DNA from: Chrysogorgia sp. JL179-B06
Lineage: Eukaryota; Cnidaria; Anthozoa; Scleralcyonacea; Chrysogorgiidae
Reading direction: 5' to 3'
Assembly (NCBI GenBank): GCA_035772405.1
Contig: JAYKKM010000054.1
Coordinates: forward strand, 2,637,001 to 2,701,000
DNA length: 64,000 bases
The translations under genes were made by a program, and so were the position numbers. Positions 55,230 through 64,000 of this stretch are shown here, piece after piece. The first letter of the stretch is position 1. Each line of letters opens with the position of its first letter. The notes below the pieces were generated by a model that saw only the letters and a list, made by a program, of their open reading frames with translations, did not search any database and had not been told where the DNA came from.

Positions 55230-55520
55230 GTTAGTTTACAAAGCGACACGCGGCACGTACCACTTCGGAGTTCGGACAGCGGACCGCTGCTTCGTTGCAA
55301 AAGTCGGTACGATACCATCGTTTCATGTGTAAACAGAACCCTTATCCGGCATACTTTCTGCGACGCAACAATAGCCGATAGGGATCCGATACAATGTAAA
55401 CACCGCCTTAGTTCGTCTGCAGCGCAGGATACGTGTCTCATGCGATTTTAGCACGAGGAATTTCTCGATATTCTGCCCCCGCGAAGGGCGCGAGTATTTG
55501 ACGACGATTTCCGACAGTCT
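55230..55520. other. CpG-rich patch
   Basis: CG dinucleotides are clearly denser here than in the AT-rich surroundings (for example CGGAGTTCGGACAGCGGACC). It might be a promoter region or an unmethylated element. No reading frame is supported. Confidence 0.35.
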
Positions 55521-55576
55521 GAGTTGCGCAGTTGTAATTTGAACCCCTCAATCAAGATGGATCATGACTATATGGG

Positions 55577-55599
55577 TACCGCTGACCGCGGTACCCACA
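55577..55599. repeat. Small GC hairpin
   Basis: GGGTACCGC and GCGGTACCC form a 9-base stem around TGACC. Confidence 0.6.
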
Positions 55600-55749
55600 A
55601 TAAAAATGAAGTTGTCAATATTTTATTATGTTTATTCACCTTAAAAATTCGTTATCCCGGCTACTTTTTAAAAATTATTAAAATCCATGTACTTTTATGA
55701 AGATTGTCTAGGTTCTAATCGCATGTGAAAAATTAATTTTTCTAATTGC

Positions 55750-56092
55750 TTTTTCATATCTCACTTCACTCTTGAGATATTAAGATTTGTTTAACATGTA
55801 AATGATCATACATGTACATATGACATCACAATGCATAATAACTTATTGAAAACGCTTATATATCCTTGAGATTATGTAATGAAATCACTTTAAATGCAGG
55901 TGCATGTGCGTGGATGTATCCAATGAAGCAAATATGCAAATCATCAAACGATTCCATGTGATAATGGTAAAGATATGCATAATTTTCAATAAGTCATTAC
56001 ACCTGTATGTAAATTGATGTCATACTGTAAGTATGATAATTTACATATTAAAGAAATCTTAATATCTAAAGAGTGAAGTGAGATATGAAAAA
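55750..56092. mobile_element. Foldback (long inverted repeat) element, about 343 bp
   Basis: The left arm 55750-55853 and right arm 55982-56092 are inverted copies of each other over more than 100 bases. The outer 39 bases match except one (TTTTTCATATCTCACTTCAC at the left; the right arm ends with its complement). Inner parts such as TGACATCA and CTTATTGAAAA are also shared with small gaps. No coding capacity, so a MITE/foldback-type element is likely. Confidence 0.8.
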
Positions 56093-57201
56093 GTTGTAAA
56101 TGGTTAGTCTTTATAGTTTCAAGAGTTCTTTCAAACAAAAGAGTTATTTTACAACTGAATTTTTCATTGCATAGGCACTTTTCGCATGATGACGTAATCA
56201 TATAACATTGCCAAACGAAAGCGTTTTGCCACAAATACCACATACAGACTATCTCGATGGATTCTTATATCTGAAATGTTATAGCAAGTTTGTTAATTCT
56301 AAGCTTCCATAGCAAAGGTCTAGAAATGTAAACCCTTAAATATTTTAAACATGCTGTTGTTGACCACTGGGAACTGGTCAAAAAGCACTGTAAACGGCGG
56401 AAGTGTCGTGTCCCCATGAACGAGAGAACGAAGTGTCAACCAGCTTTACCACATTAGACTTTATTACTTGAATGATTACCACCGGTGAAAAGTATTTGAT
56501 ATGGGCTAACTCCTTGTCGAGTAACTTCAATAAAGATCTCCGAACTTAAAAGGCTTTAAGCTACAGTATTTTATTGGCCATTCGGCAACTTTTATAGCCA
56601 TCAAAGTCTAGTCATGCATAATCGAATAAATTAATTATGTAGTCGGCACACTCCTCGCACCGGAACGTCTTTGCTACAGTATCTCACGCGGTGTCACATA
56701 TCTTTACAACGTAAATATTTTAACTACTCATTATAAATACAAGTTTACTAAGTGGTCTGAGATAACCTTTTGACACATTGAAGTTCTCTAATTTCTCCTT
56801 TTCATGTTACACCCAGTTTGCAAAACATAAACACATTTGGGATGCCTATGGTTTTGACAGTTAGGTTTCTGTTACGAGTTGAACTGTCAGACTTACTGTA
56901 ATTCAGTCACTTCTATTTACACAATAAAGCATTATTTTACACAAACATGGACATGTTTTTGACCACCCCTGTACTTTAATACAATCTACTCATTGCAATG
57001 AAATCTTCAACTGCAACCTGACGATTCCGATCCAACGGTCAAACCAATCTTTCATGGTTCAAACAAATGTCAAGGTTTGCGTGGAAGTCAGAACGACTTC
57101 ACTGATGAGAACGACTTCACTGATGGTTGAAACACCAATAAGAGAATATTATCATTTAAAATAATTAATAACGACAAGAAAAATACGTTTGCATAACATA
57201 C
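56093..57201. other. Non-coding host DNA
   Basis: No supported gene. A 45-base segment at 56774-56818 recurs at 59148-59192. Confidence 0.4.
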
Positions 57202-57381
57202 CACATCGTATATCATATCCAGTCCATTTTCCAACTGAATTGCATGTTTTTACTCCATTCCAGCTATCCAATTTCTTGTATCCTGACTTACATGCATAGG
57301 TACAGGTTTTATTGTAAACTTTCTTGTATTTTTCACAAACCAATGACTGTCCATCTTTCTGGGGCAGATGAGGACACACAA
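57202..57381 (-). CDS. Sushi/CCP-domain exon of a host gene
   Basis: The minus-strand exon is 180 bases, bordered by a polypyrimidine-AG acceptor (TTTCATTTTAG) and a GTATGT donor. It starts and ends in phase 1, the standard arrangement for CCP exons. The peptide has the CCP pattern: CPHLPQ ... C(E)KY ... CTYACKSGYKK ... C(NS)VGKWTGYDIRC, with paired cysteines, the GY and the conserved Trp before the last Cys. Such domains sit in secreted or cell-surface adhesion, complement-like or lectin proteins. It lies downstream of the exon at 63367-63496, whose donor phase fits. Confidence 0.85.
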
Positions 57382-57440
57382 CTAAAATGAAACACACGAG
57401 TCAACGTCGGCTAGAGATTCGCCAGGCGGAAATATTGTTG

Positions 57441-57660
57441 TGTGACTGATGAATATCAATGCCTAACACAAATCACAAATAACGAGTAAAAAATGAAAAT
57501 ACACGAGTAAAAATATAAAAATGTTTAATCCAACGTTTTGCTGTTTATCTAAATTTGTTTTCCTAGGCGTAAATGTAAATTATTAAATTTGTTCTAAGTT
57601 TGTTATACTCCTTTTTATAATGTATGTGTTTTGTGTTAGGCATGCTCATCACTCAACCAC
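57441..57660. mobile_element. Possible small inverted-repeat element in the host intron
   Basis: GATGAATATCAATGCCTAAC at about 57448 is an imperfect inverse of the segment at about 57623-57650 (GTGTTAGGCATGCTCATC), continuing into ACACAAATCACA/ACACAAAACACA. Flanking CACRYGAGTCAACG words (57392 and 57657) are direct repeats. Evidence is moderate. Confidence 0.4.
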
Positions 57661-58491
57661 ATGAGTCAACGGATATAAACCTGAAGCTATTTCAAAAGTA
57701 TGTATATCGTGTTAATTCCGCAACAAATACTGTACAAGCACCGTTAGTGTTTGAAGCAGTATTTGGATAGATGTACTTCTCGCTAGTAGAATAATACTAA
57801 ATGCGATACCATCAGGTTGATGATGTTTATTACAATGAAAGCAACGATGACAGGAACTTTAAATGTTTAAACTTTATTTATAATTTAGAAGTATCTTTAT
57901 TTACAGGAAGGCTATTTAAAAAATAGGAATATGGCTAATGATGCTTGGAAAGGAATGTTTAATCTTACAATAATGCTTTGCAATTGCAAACATCTATATA
58001 AATGCCTATGGAGTGCCTACATGTGTCTATTGGAATTCGACTTTTTTGGAATTCGCAAGTTGAAGAGCCTGGAAGGTATAATATGAGACTAAATTGAGAA
58101 AATATAAGCATAAAAATGTAAGCATGCGAAATGTGAGCATGCGCACTGAGATACAAATTTTGAAAAATTTAACAAAATCAAAGCAATCCAGTGATAATTT
58201 GTAACAGGCATTTTTGGCAAACAATATTTTTTCTCTCTTTTTAAATGATTCATTGGCCCTTTGTCGAACTGACTTATTATAATCACTTTGATATGACAAC
58301 CTCTTTTTTGTAATTTAATTACCAAAGAATTTGAGAATGTTTGATTGAAAGCATGTTCAAGTGATACAAAATTTAGATAAATATATCACCAGGAAAATGA
58401 TTCACTACTGTATTGCTAAGCTTTATTATCACTTGAAACCATTTCAGGTATAAATCAGTTAATATAGAGAAGTATTTGTTAATATATTTGC

Positions 58492-58493
<2 letters not shown>
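57661..58493. other. Host intron, non-coding
   Basis: Nothing recognised. The short frames at 57965-58325 show no family. Confidence 0.4.

Positions 58494-58576
<83 letters not shown>
58494..58576. repeat. (AAT)n microsatellite
   Basis: Two runs of AAT are separated by ATAT. The Asn/Ile-rich frames over it are artefacts. Confidence 0.95.
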
Positions 58577-59070
58577 TATAAAGACTATTTTCATAGCATA
58601 TTTTCCCTTACTACACCATAGTCTATTTTCTCTTTCAGTAAATAGCCTAAATAATGTAAAGACAGCACGGAATTGTTTTACAATGGCTAACACTGTAAAT
58701 AAATAGCAGCACAATTGGTTGGCTAGTTAACTTGGTAGTAGTAAGTACTTTTTAGACTTTTTTAGTTACTCTCAGCCATTTTCAATAAACGTTCCAGTGA
58801 AGAGTATTTTAAATTCATTCAGATCAGCAAAGAATGTTTGACATAATTGACAATCAGCAACAACGTAACTTAGTCGTGCATTTTATGACTAACAGACTAT
58901 AACACTAGTGCAATTTGGTATTACTATACACAATACACACGCTAGTGTGTTTCTTGCATGTTTTAAAAATACAATCGTGTGTATTAACCACAAACTGCAC
59001 TCAAAACCGTATTACCTATATACATATGAAATGACACTTTATTGAATACTGCTATGCCAAATTATCATCT
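58577..59070. other. Host intron, non-coding
   Basis: No gene seen. The last part may be a remnant of the element carrying the ribozyme-like motif. Confidence 0.35.
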
Positions 59071-59102
59071 GACCTGAAAAAGGACACGTCGTCCGAAACG
59101 TC
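59071..59102 (+). ncRNA. Decayed hammerhead-ribozyme-like motif
   Basis: GAC-CTGA-AAA is followed by GGAC-ACGTC-GTCC (stem II), then GAAAC-GTC. This reproduces the order CUGANGA, stem II, GAAAC, GUC of minimal hammerheads carried by Penelope-like elements. The position that should be the catalytic G of CUGANGA is A here, so cleavage is unlikely. GAC and GTC at the ends can pair. Confidence 0.45.
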
Positions 59103-59207
59103 GTCCATGAATATACGTATAGTATTCTTATATTCTTATAATTCGATACATTGAAGTTCTCTTATTTCTCCTTTTCATGTTATATCCAGTTCTTAGTCGA
59201 GAACTTA

Positions 59208-59598
59208 TGCATGGTTCAATTCTTGCTGCTACCATCCTCCCCGGGCACACCCCCAAGGATTTGCAAATTTTCTATTACTTCACTGCACTTTCCATGCCCC
59301 CGGGCAAGTAAAAAAATTCAATTCCCCACCCCGGGGACAAAATTGACAAAAACTATATACATGTACATTTCACAAGTTGTAAAGATCACAGGAATCAGCT
59401 TAGAAAGACTTTTCTCTTCCAACCAGTCAGCAACAAATGCGAAAGTTTTTCCAGAGAAAAATTGAAGAACTGGTTGCTGTTCGACGCCATTTTTCGCCCC
59501 AACATCCTTTGCGTTCAGGTTTTATATTCCCCACCCCCGGGAAGTCAGGACCCACGTTTGCCCCGGGGGGATGGTAACAGCAAGAATTGAGCCATGCA
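59208..59598. mobile_element. MITE with about 40-bp TIRs and TTA target duplication (PIF/Harbinger-like)
   Basis: The left end TGCATGGTTCAATTCTTGCT and the reverse complement of the right end (TGCATGGCTCAATTCTTGCT) match over about 40 bases with a few mismatches, extending into ACCATCC and CCCCGGG. TTA flanks both sides (59205-59207 and 59599-59601). Three-base TTA/TAA duplications are typical of PIF/Harbinger elements. The 391-bp body has no transposase. Confidence 0.8.
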
Positions 59599-59601
59599 TT
59601 A

Positions 59602-59686
59602 TAGGCTAAGTTACTTAGCAGCTTTCATATTTATTCTTATTATCTGGGGATGTATGTTTCCATACACATGTGGCTACAGCTAATGC
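59602..59686 (+). other. 5' leader of the CR1/L2-like LINE
   Basis: This is a short non-coding stretch between the MITE and the LINE start codon. The exact LINE 5' end is not defined. Confidence 0.4.
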
Positions 59687-62545
59687 ATGGCTGGTCACGT
59701 ATTTCTCTCTCTGGTTTGGTTGCTTTTATGCCTCGGAAACTGTATTTCTGCTGAAACAGATAACTGGAATGGGTGTATAAATGATGTTGGAACCTGGAAA
59801 TGCGACCTTCAGGTGAATTGGGACAAAAACGCTACTGAAATTCGATGTTTTCTTCCTACCAGTGAAACAAGCTTGTGGTCTGAAGCTTGTGGAATTTGCA
59901 TTGCAAAACTTGATATTACTGGTGAAATCCCAAGAGACCTCCTCTGCTTGGTAAGGAACAATGGAACTGAGCGAAATGTTTGTATTAAACGCCAACTATC
60001 AATTCGATTCAAAATCAAGAAAAAATGGTTCCGAAGTAATATTCTTTATTACTCAAATTGTGTTTCATCGTTCAACTTTTTGGAATTATCCATTGAGCTC
60101 AGCGGAGATGTTCATCCAATGCCTGGCCCAGAAAATCTTAATACCAACAAGATTACGGTGCATATCAGCGACCGAAAACCGGTTCAGTCATCCATGCGCT
60201 GCCGTAATTTTACTAATTATGCAAACGTGAAGATAGCTCGACACTCACACCATCTATTGACGGCTGCTTTCCGAATGTGTTTATTAAATGTACGATCAGT
60301 CAGAAATAAAGTATTGACAGTAAAGGATTTTACTGTTGATCATGACTTGGATGTACTTGTGATAACAGAAACATGGCTAAGACCGGGGAATGTCGATGCG
60401 GTTGAAATAGGAACTTTGTGCCCTACGGGTTATCGCTTTCTACATGTTACTCGACGTGATAGAACCACTTTTGGTGGGGGTATTGGGTTTCTATTCAAGG
60501 AGACCCTAGATGTCAACAATAACATCTGTGACAATTTTAAGACGTTTGAATTAATGGATGTCCGCCTTAAAAGCAGCATTGAAGTCATCCGTATTCTGTG
60601 TGTTTATCGTCCTCCAGATGAAAGTACCTACGCACTCTTCTCTGAGGAGTTTTCGCGTCTTCTGGAACGCACACTAGCTGAATGGCCAGGCAGTTTATTA
60701 ATCACCGGTGACTTTAATTTTCATCTAGATGATCCTGATGATAGGCATGTCAAGCAGTTTGTTGACATCTTGGTTGCTTTTGGACTCAAGCAACATGTCA
60801 GCGGTCCTACTTATAATAAAGGTCATACGCTTGATCTGCTCATTACTAGATCTGAGGATTTATTGGTCAAGCGTGTCATGGTTAAGAACCCAGCTATTTC
60901 TGATCACTTTGCAGTTTACTGTGATTTACATCTCGAGAAACTTCGTTTTTCTAAGAAGACGATTACATTTCGCAAACTGCGTTCCATTGATATGAACATT
61001 CTTGGTGAGGACATTCGTGATTCTAATTTGTCGCTTAATCGACAAGATAATCTGAATGCCTTAGTTGAGCAATATGACAGCACTCTGTGTTCAATATTAG
61101 ATAAACATGCACCTATCATGCAGCGGCAAGTAATCGTACGACCATCAGCTCCTTGTTATAACCAGGACGTGGCTCTGGAGAAAAATAAGAGGAGGAGACT
61201 GGAGCGGAAATGGCGCAAATCCAAGCAAGAATGTGATTGTGAACAGTATGTGTACCAGTGCTCAGTTGTTAATAATTTAATTAACAATCTGAAAACAGCT
61301 TATTATAGGGAGATCATTAAAGAACATTCTGGAGATCAGAAGGTATTATTTACAACTGTAAACAAGCTGCTGCAAAAGTCATCTGTAAAGCGATATCCAT
61401 CATTCCCTGACAACATTACGCTAGCGAACTCTTTTGCGGATTTCTTTACTGGGAAAATTGAAAAGATACATTCTGAACTCAGTGATAAACAAGCTAACAC
61501 TGGATCTGCTGCCTTTACCTCCCCAGCTGTATGTCAATTTGAATTATCTGACTTTGCTATGGTTAGTCAAGATACAATAGGGGTATACGCCCGTAAATTA
61601 GCACTGAAATCGTGCAACTTAGATCCCTTACCGGCCTCAGTAATGAAGAATTGCTTAGACATTTTATTGCCAACAATCACCACAATGGTGAATATATCAC
61701 TCTCTTCTGGTATCATGCCTGAGGCACTTAAGATAGCTGAGCTACTACCTGCTCTTAAGAAATCTGATGCTGATTATGAACAATTCCAGAATTTCCGTCC
61801 TATCTCCAACTTGAAAATGGTATCAAAGGTGATCGAGAAAGTGGCAGCTATGCAGTTAACAGATCATGTGACATCTCATCATCTTGATGAATGGCTCCAG
61901 TCAGCCTATAAGCTTTATCACTCTACTGAAACTGCACTTGTCAGAGTACAAAATGACATCTTACGAGCCATCCATAACAACAAATCTGTGCTTTTTCTAC
62001 TCCTGGATCTCTCTGCTGCCTTTGATACTGTAGACCACACTATTCTACTATCACGATTATTTCATCGCTTTGGTGTCAAAGGCAATGTTCTTGCTTGGCT
62101 TGAATCTTACTTGTCATCTCGGAAATATTACGTCCAAGTTGAGGGCTGCAAGTCGACTTTGCGATCGCTGACATCCGGGGTTCCTCAGGGGTCGGTGCTG
62201 GGCCCCTTGCTCTATGTCCTATATACTGCACCGGTGGCTGATATCATCAAAGCTCACGATCTGCAATACCATTTCTACGCTGATGATACCCAGCTTTACG
62301 TCACCTTTAATACCGACTCTCGAGAAGATGCTTGCCTGGCCAAGTCAAGAGTGGAATGTTGTGTCAAGGAGATAGACAGTTGGATGATCCATAATAAATT
62401 GAAGTTGAATGATGAAAAGACTGAGTTGCTTGTGATTAGTTCTAAATATCGTTTGAGACCTGGTGTTAATTCTGTTCAGGTGGGAGATGAGTCTATTAAA
62501 CATCAGTCTACTGTGCGTAATTTGGAGTTATATTTGACCAAGTGA
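59687..62545 (+). CDS. CR1/L2-like LINE ORF2: APE endonuclease and reverse transcriptase
   Basis: The 952-codon open frame starts with a signal-peptide-like stretch (LSLVWLLLCLGNCISA, residues 7-22) and a Cys-containing segment. Near residue 145 it has SGDVHPMPGP, a degenerate 2A-like motif (the usual NPGP is MPGP). The APE endonuclease spans about 195-410, with LLNVRSVRNK, ITETWL, ITGDFNFH and AISDHFAVY. The RT spans about 690-930, with FRPISNLKMVSKVIEK, LLLDLSAAFDTVDH, SGVPQGSVLGPLLYVLY and FYADDTQLYV, all catalytic residues present. It copies itself by target-primed reverse transcription. A one-base loss near 62522 ends the frame early (NLELYLTK), and the RT tail continues from 62542. It lies in opposite orientation inside the host-gene intron. 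Confidence 0.9.
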   Translation: MAGHVFLSLVWLLLCLGNCISAETDNWNGCINDVGTWKCDLQVNWDKNATEIRCFLPTSETSLWSEACGICIAKLDITGEIPRDLLCLVRNNGTERNVCIKRQLSIRFKIKKKWFRSNILYYSNCVSSFNFLELSIELSGDVHPMPGPENLNTNKITVHISDRKPVQSSMRCRNFTNYANVKIARHSHHLLTAAFRMCLLNVRSVRNKVLTVKDFTVDHDLDVLVITETWLRPGNVDAVEIGTLCPTGYRFLHVTRRDRTTFGGGIGFLFKETLDVNNNICDNFKTFELMDVRLKSSIEVIRILCVYRPPDESTYALFSEEFSRLLERTLAEWPGSLLITGDFNFHLDDPDDRHVKQFVDILVAFGLKQHVSGPTYNKGHTLDLLITRSEDLLVKRVMVKNPAISDHFAVYCDLHLEKLRFSKKTITFRKLRSIDMNILGEDIRDSNLSLNRQDNLNALVEQYDSTLCSILDKHAPIMQRQVIVRPSAPCYNQDVALEKNKRRRLERKWRKSKQECDCEQYVYQCSVVNNLINNLKTAYYREIIKEHSGDQKVLFTTVNKLLQKSSVKRYPSFPDNITLANSFADFFTGKIEKIHSELSDKQANTGSAAFTSPAVCQFELSDFAMVSQDTIGVYARKLALKSCNLDPLPASVMKNCLDILLPTITTMVNISLSSGIMPEALKIAELLPALKKSDADYEQFQNFRPISNLKMVSKVIEKVAAMQLTDHVTSHHLDEWLQSAYKLYHSTETALVRVQNDILRAIHNNKSVLFLLLDLSAAFDTVDHTILLSRLFHRFGVKGNVLAWLESYLSSRKYYVQVEGCKSTLRSLTSGVPQGSVLGPLLYVLYTAPVADIIKAHDLQYHFYADDTQLYVTFNTDSREDACLAKSRVECCVKEIDSWMIHNKLKLNDEKTELLVISSKYRLRPGVNSVQVGDESIKHQSTVRNLELYLTK

Positions 62546-63110
62546 TGTCTTTCGATGAACATATCAGTAAAGTATGCAAGTCCTCCCAATTCCATTTAAG
62601 GAACATTGGAAAGATTAGGAAGTACCTAGACGAAAGCTCAACTGAGACATTAATACATGCTTTCGTATCATCAAAGTTGGATTATTGTAATGCTCTTCTA
62701 AACGGACTCCCCAAGTATCAGATAAATAGGCTTCAACTTGTATTAAACACTGCAGCTCGTGTTGTCACATACACACGTAAATATGATCACATAACTCCTG
62801 TTTTAATGAGGTTGCATTGGCTACCTAATTTAAAGTACTACCACTAACGTACAAAGCGCTAAATGGTTTAGCACCTTGTTACATATCTGATCTCCTCGCT
62901 AGACGTAGTTATATGTACGTTCACTAAGATCTGCCTCACAAGAACTGTTACAAATACCTAGATCTCGAACTGTTACTTATGGTGATAGGGCCTTCTCCAT
63001 TACGGCCCCTAAACTATGGAATGATATACCGCTATATCCTTACGGAATGAGCCTAATGTGAACATATTTAAAAAAGATCTCAAGACGCATCTGTTTAAGA
63101 TAGCTTTTTT
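62542..63110 (+). pseudogene. RT C-terminal tail of the same LINE, frame broken
   Basis: 62542-62847 reads MSFDEHISKVCKSSQFHLRN through FVSSKLDYCNALLNGLP to LMRLHWLP, the standard tail of these RTs. Beyond 62830 shifts leave traces (TYKALNGLAPCYISDLL, APKLWNDIPLYP, FKKDLKTHLFK) to about 63110. It is inactive as it stands unless the shifts are read errors. Confidence 0.85.
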
Positions 63111-63241
63111 TTAGTTTTTAGCGTTAAATTTTTGTTTTTTCTTTCTTTTTCTTTTCTTGCTTAATACATGTTAAAAGATGAATTGTAAATAGGATTAGTA
63201 CATATCATTACCGTAAATAGTTTTTAACTGTAATATTGTAA

Positions 63242-63301
63242 AGCGCTGTGAGCAACTAGTGTAACAGCGCTATAGAAATTAATAAATTATTATTATTATT
63301 A
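63242..63301 (+). other. LINE 3' end: hairpin and (TTA)n tail
   Basis: AGCGCTGT (63242-63249) and ACAGCGCT (63264-63271) form a perfect 8-bp stem, followed by TATAGAAATTAATAAA and a TTATTATTATT tail. CR1/L2 elements typically end with such a stem and simple repeat, which the RT recognises. Confidence 0.8.
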
Positions 63302-63366
63302 TCCATATAATTAAATTAAATATTGGTAGGTGTACTGTAAAAGAAATATGAAACATCTTTACTTAC

Positions 63367-63496
63367 CACAACCAAAAAGTCTGAGATTAACAGCAGGACA
63401 GTTGTGCCATCTGCGTATTAATATTTTTAAATCAGTGATCGGTTCACTTATACCAACTTCATTTGTATTATAAGTACCAGCATTGCTATCAAATCT
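63367..63496 (-). CDS. Host exon encoding the end of a discoidin-like domain
   Basis: The minus-strand segment has an acceptor TTGCTTCCAG and a strong donor GTAAGT, and a frame open throughout (130 bases, ending in phase 1). The peptide ends DLKILIRRWHNCPAVNLRLFGC, which resembles the final strands of F5/8-type C (discoidin) domains (…LRxELYGC). Its outgoing phase matches the sushi exon at 57202-57381 on the same strand. The domain call is tentative; the exon itself is well supported. Confidence 0.6.
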
Positions 63497-63781
63497 CTGG
63501 AAGCAACAAAAAAAAACACAAATCAGGGAGCAATTATAGAATACCCGTCCACTTTTGAAACCGCATTTAAAGGCAAAAATACAAACCAGGTTGCTCTAAA
63601 ATCTCTTTAAATATAAGTTCGAAGGTTTATATTGTGTGTACTTGTTGATAGTTATCAAATTAAATGGGGTTTTAAAATAGAACGAAGCAATTGTATATAT
63701 TTATATAATATGTATAAGCAACTATTAATACCATTGAACCGGATCAGACGTGTAAAATAGTGCTCCTTGAATTTTGGCGAA

Positions 63782-64000
63782 ATGGCTAAAGATTTAAGCA
63801 ATGGAGTTGTAAATCCACTGATATTGACTGATAAAGGTGGATTTAAATGGCTAGATAGTTTCGAGTCGCTGCAATGATTTGTCGACGAAATATTAGAAGT
63901 TAAAGGCAAATGGACGGCGCCTGGCGGTGGGTCGAAACAACTTAAAACTATGGAATTATCGATAAGATGGTATGAAAATCGAAGCATTACATTGAATGGC
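63782..64000 (+). pseudogene. Conserved-looking ORF start with in-frame TGA, runs off the window
   Basis: From the ATG at 63782 the plus strand reads LSNGVVNPLILTDKGGFKWL, a TGA at 63875-63877, then KWTAPGGGSKQLKTMELSIRWYENRSITLNG to the end of the window. The second part (W-x-x-PGG ... WY) looks like a domain seen in many uncharacterised, often repeat-associated invertebrate proteins. I cannot name it. It is probably a decayed mobile-element gene fragment. Confidence 0.35.

Noticed and set aside
54705..55451. Several short frames around 54705-55451
   Set aside because: No conserved motif or splice signal pattern; likely chance frames in CpG-rich DNA.
63655..63987. 110-codon minus-strand frame
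   Set aside because: The plus strand over the same bases gives a more protein-like reading (W..PGG...WY), so the minus frame is probably its shadow.

Overview
The window is animal (metazoan) genomic DNA, AT-rich, made mostly of mobile elements. Coding density is low apart from one virus-like block. There are many (AAT)n tracts, fragments of several non-LTR retrotransposon lineages, and two small spliced exons with GT/AG borders. The mix of a Polinton/adintovirus-type element, restriction-like-endonuclease (RLE) retrotransposons, CR1/L2-type LINEs and a sushi-domain gene fits an aquatic invertebrate, perhaps a cnidarian or sponge. The species cannot be named from the sequence.

Region 1 (1-8652) is a compact Polinton/adintovirus-like element cut by the left window edge. 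Two minus-strand genes (one fibre-like and open at base 1, one with a C-terminal membrane anchor) diverge from a plus-strand set: a broken gene of unknown role, a DDE integrase with a chromodomain (frameshifted), a membrane protein (frameshifted), a probable double-jelly-roll major capsid protein, an A32-like packaging ATPase, a small membrane protein, a Cys4/coiled-coil protein and a small MGC-start protein. Genes lie mostly 0-70 bases apart, and almost every start is preceded by an AATAAA/TATAAATA-like stretch. No DNA polymerase B or maturation protease is visible.

Region 2 (8653-14920) is a stack of decayed elements: an inverted and a direct repeat, an APE-type LINE fragment on the minus strand joined to an RLE-type fragment, an (AAT)n tract, and a plus-strand RLE element with a Myb/SANT-like N-terminus (called RT1a here). 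RT1a is fused in mid-RT to a second, related RT (RT1b). The whole stretch 4871-14920, including the capsid and ATPase genes, is repeated as 14921-24972. I see only two single-base homopolymer differences, so this is either a very recent tandem duplication or an assembly artefact.

Region 3 (23767-46391) is a second, independent tandem array of about 7.8 kb units, with two full copies and one partial. Each unit holds the 3' part of RT1b, an (AAT)n tract, an inverted 3' fragment of another RLE element, another tract, a 3' fragment of a third RT (RT1c), a decayed RLE-type RT (RT3) and the 5' part of the next RT1b. The units differ by a few substitutions and homopolymer indels, including a G-run of 17, 16 and 15.

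Region 4 (46392-52600) has a 40-base-arm hairpin, LINE and RLE fragments in both orientations, and a nearly complete minus-strand RLE element (48577-51754) with a Myb-like N-terminus, RT and RLE domains. Region 5 (52600-64000) is mainly host non-coding DNA with a minisatellite, foldback and MITE-like elements and a decayed hammerhead-ribozyme-like motif. It also holds a nearly full-length APE/RT LINE (59687-63301) lying in an intron of a minus-strand host gene. Two exons of that gene are visible: a discoidin-like domain end (63367-63496) and a sushi/CCP domain (57202-57381), with matching splice phases.
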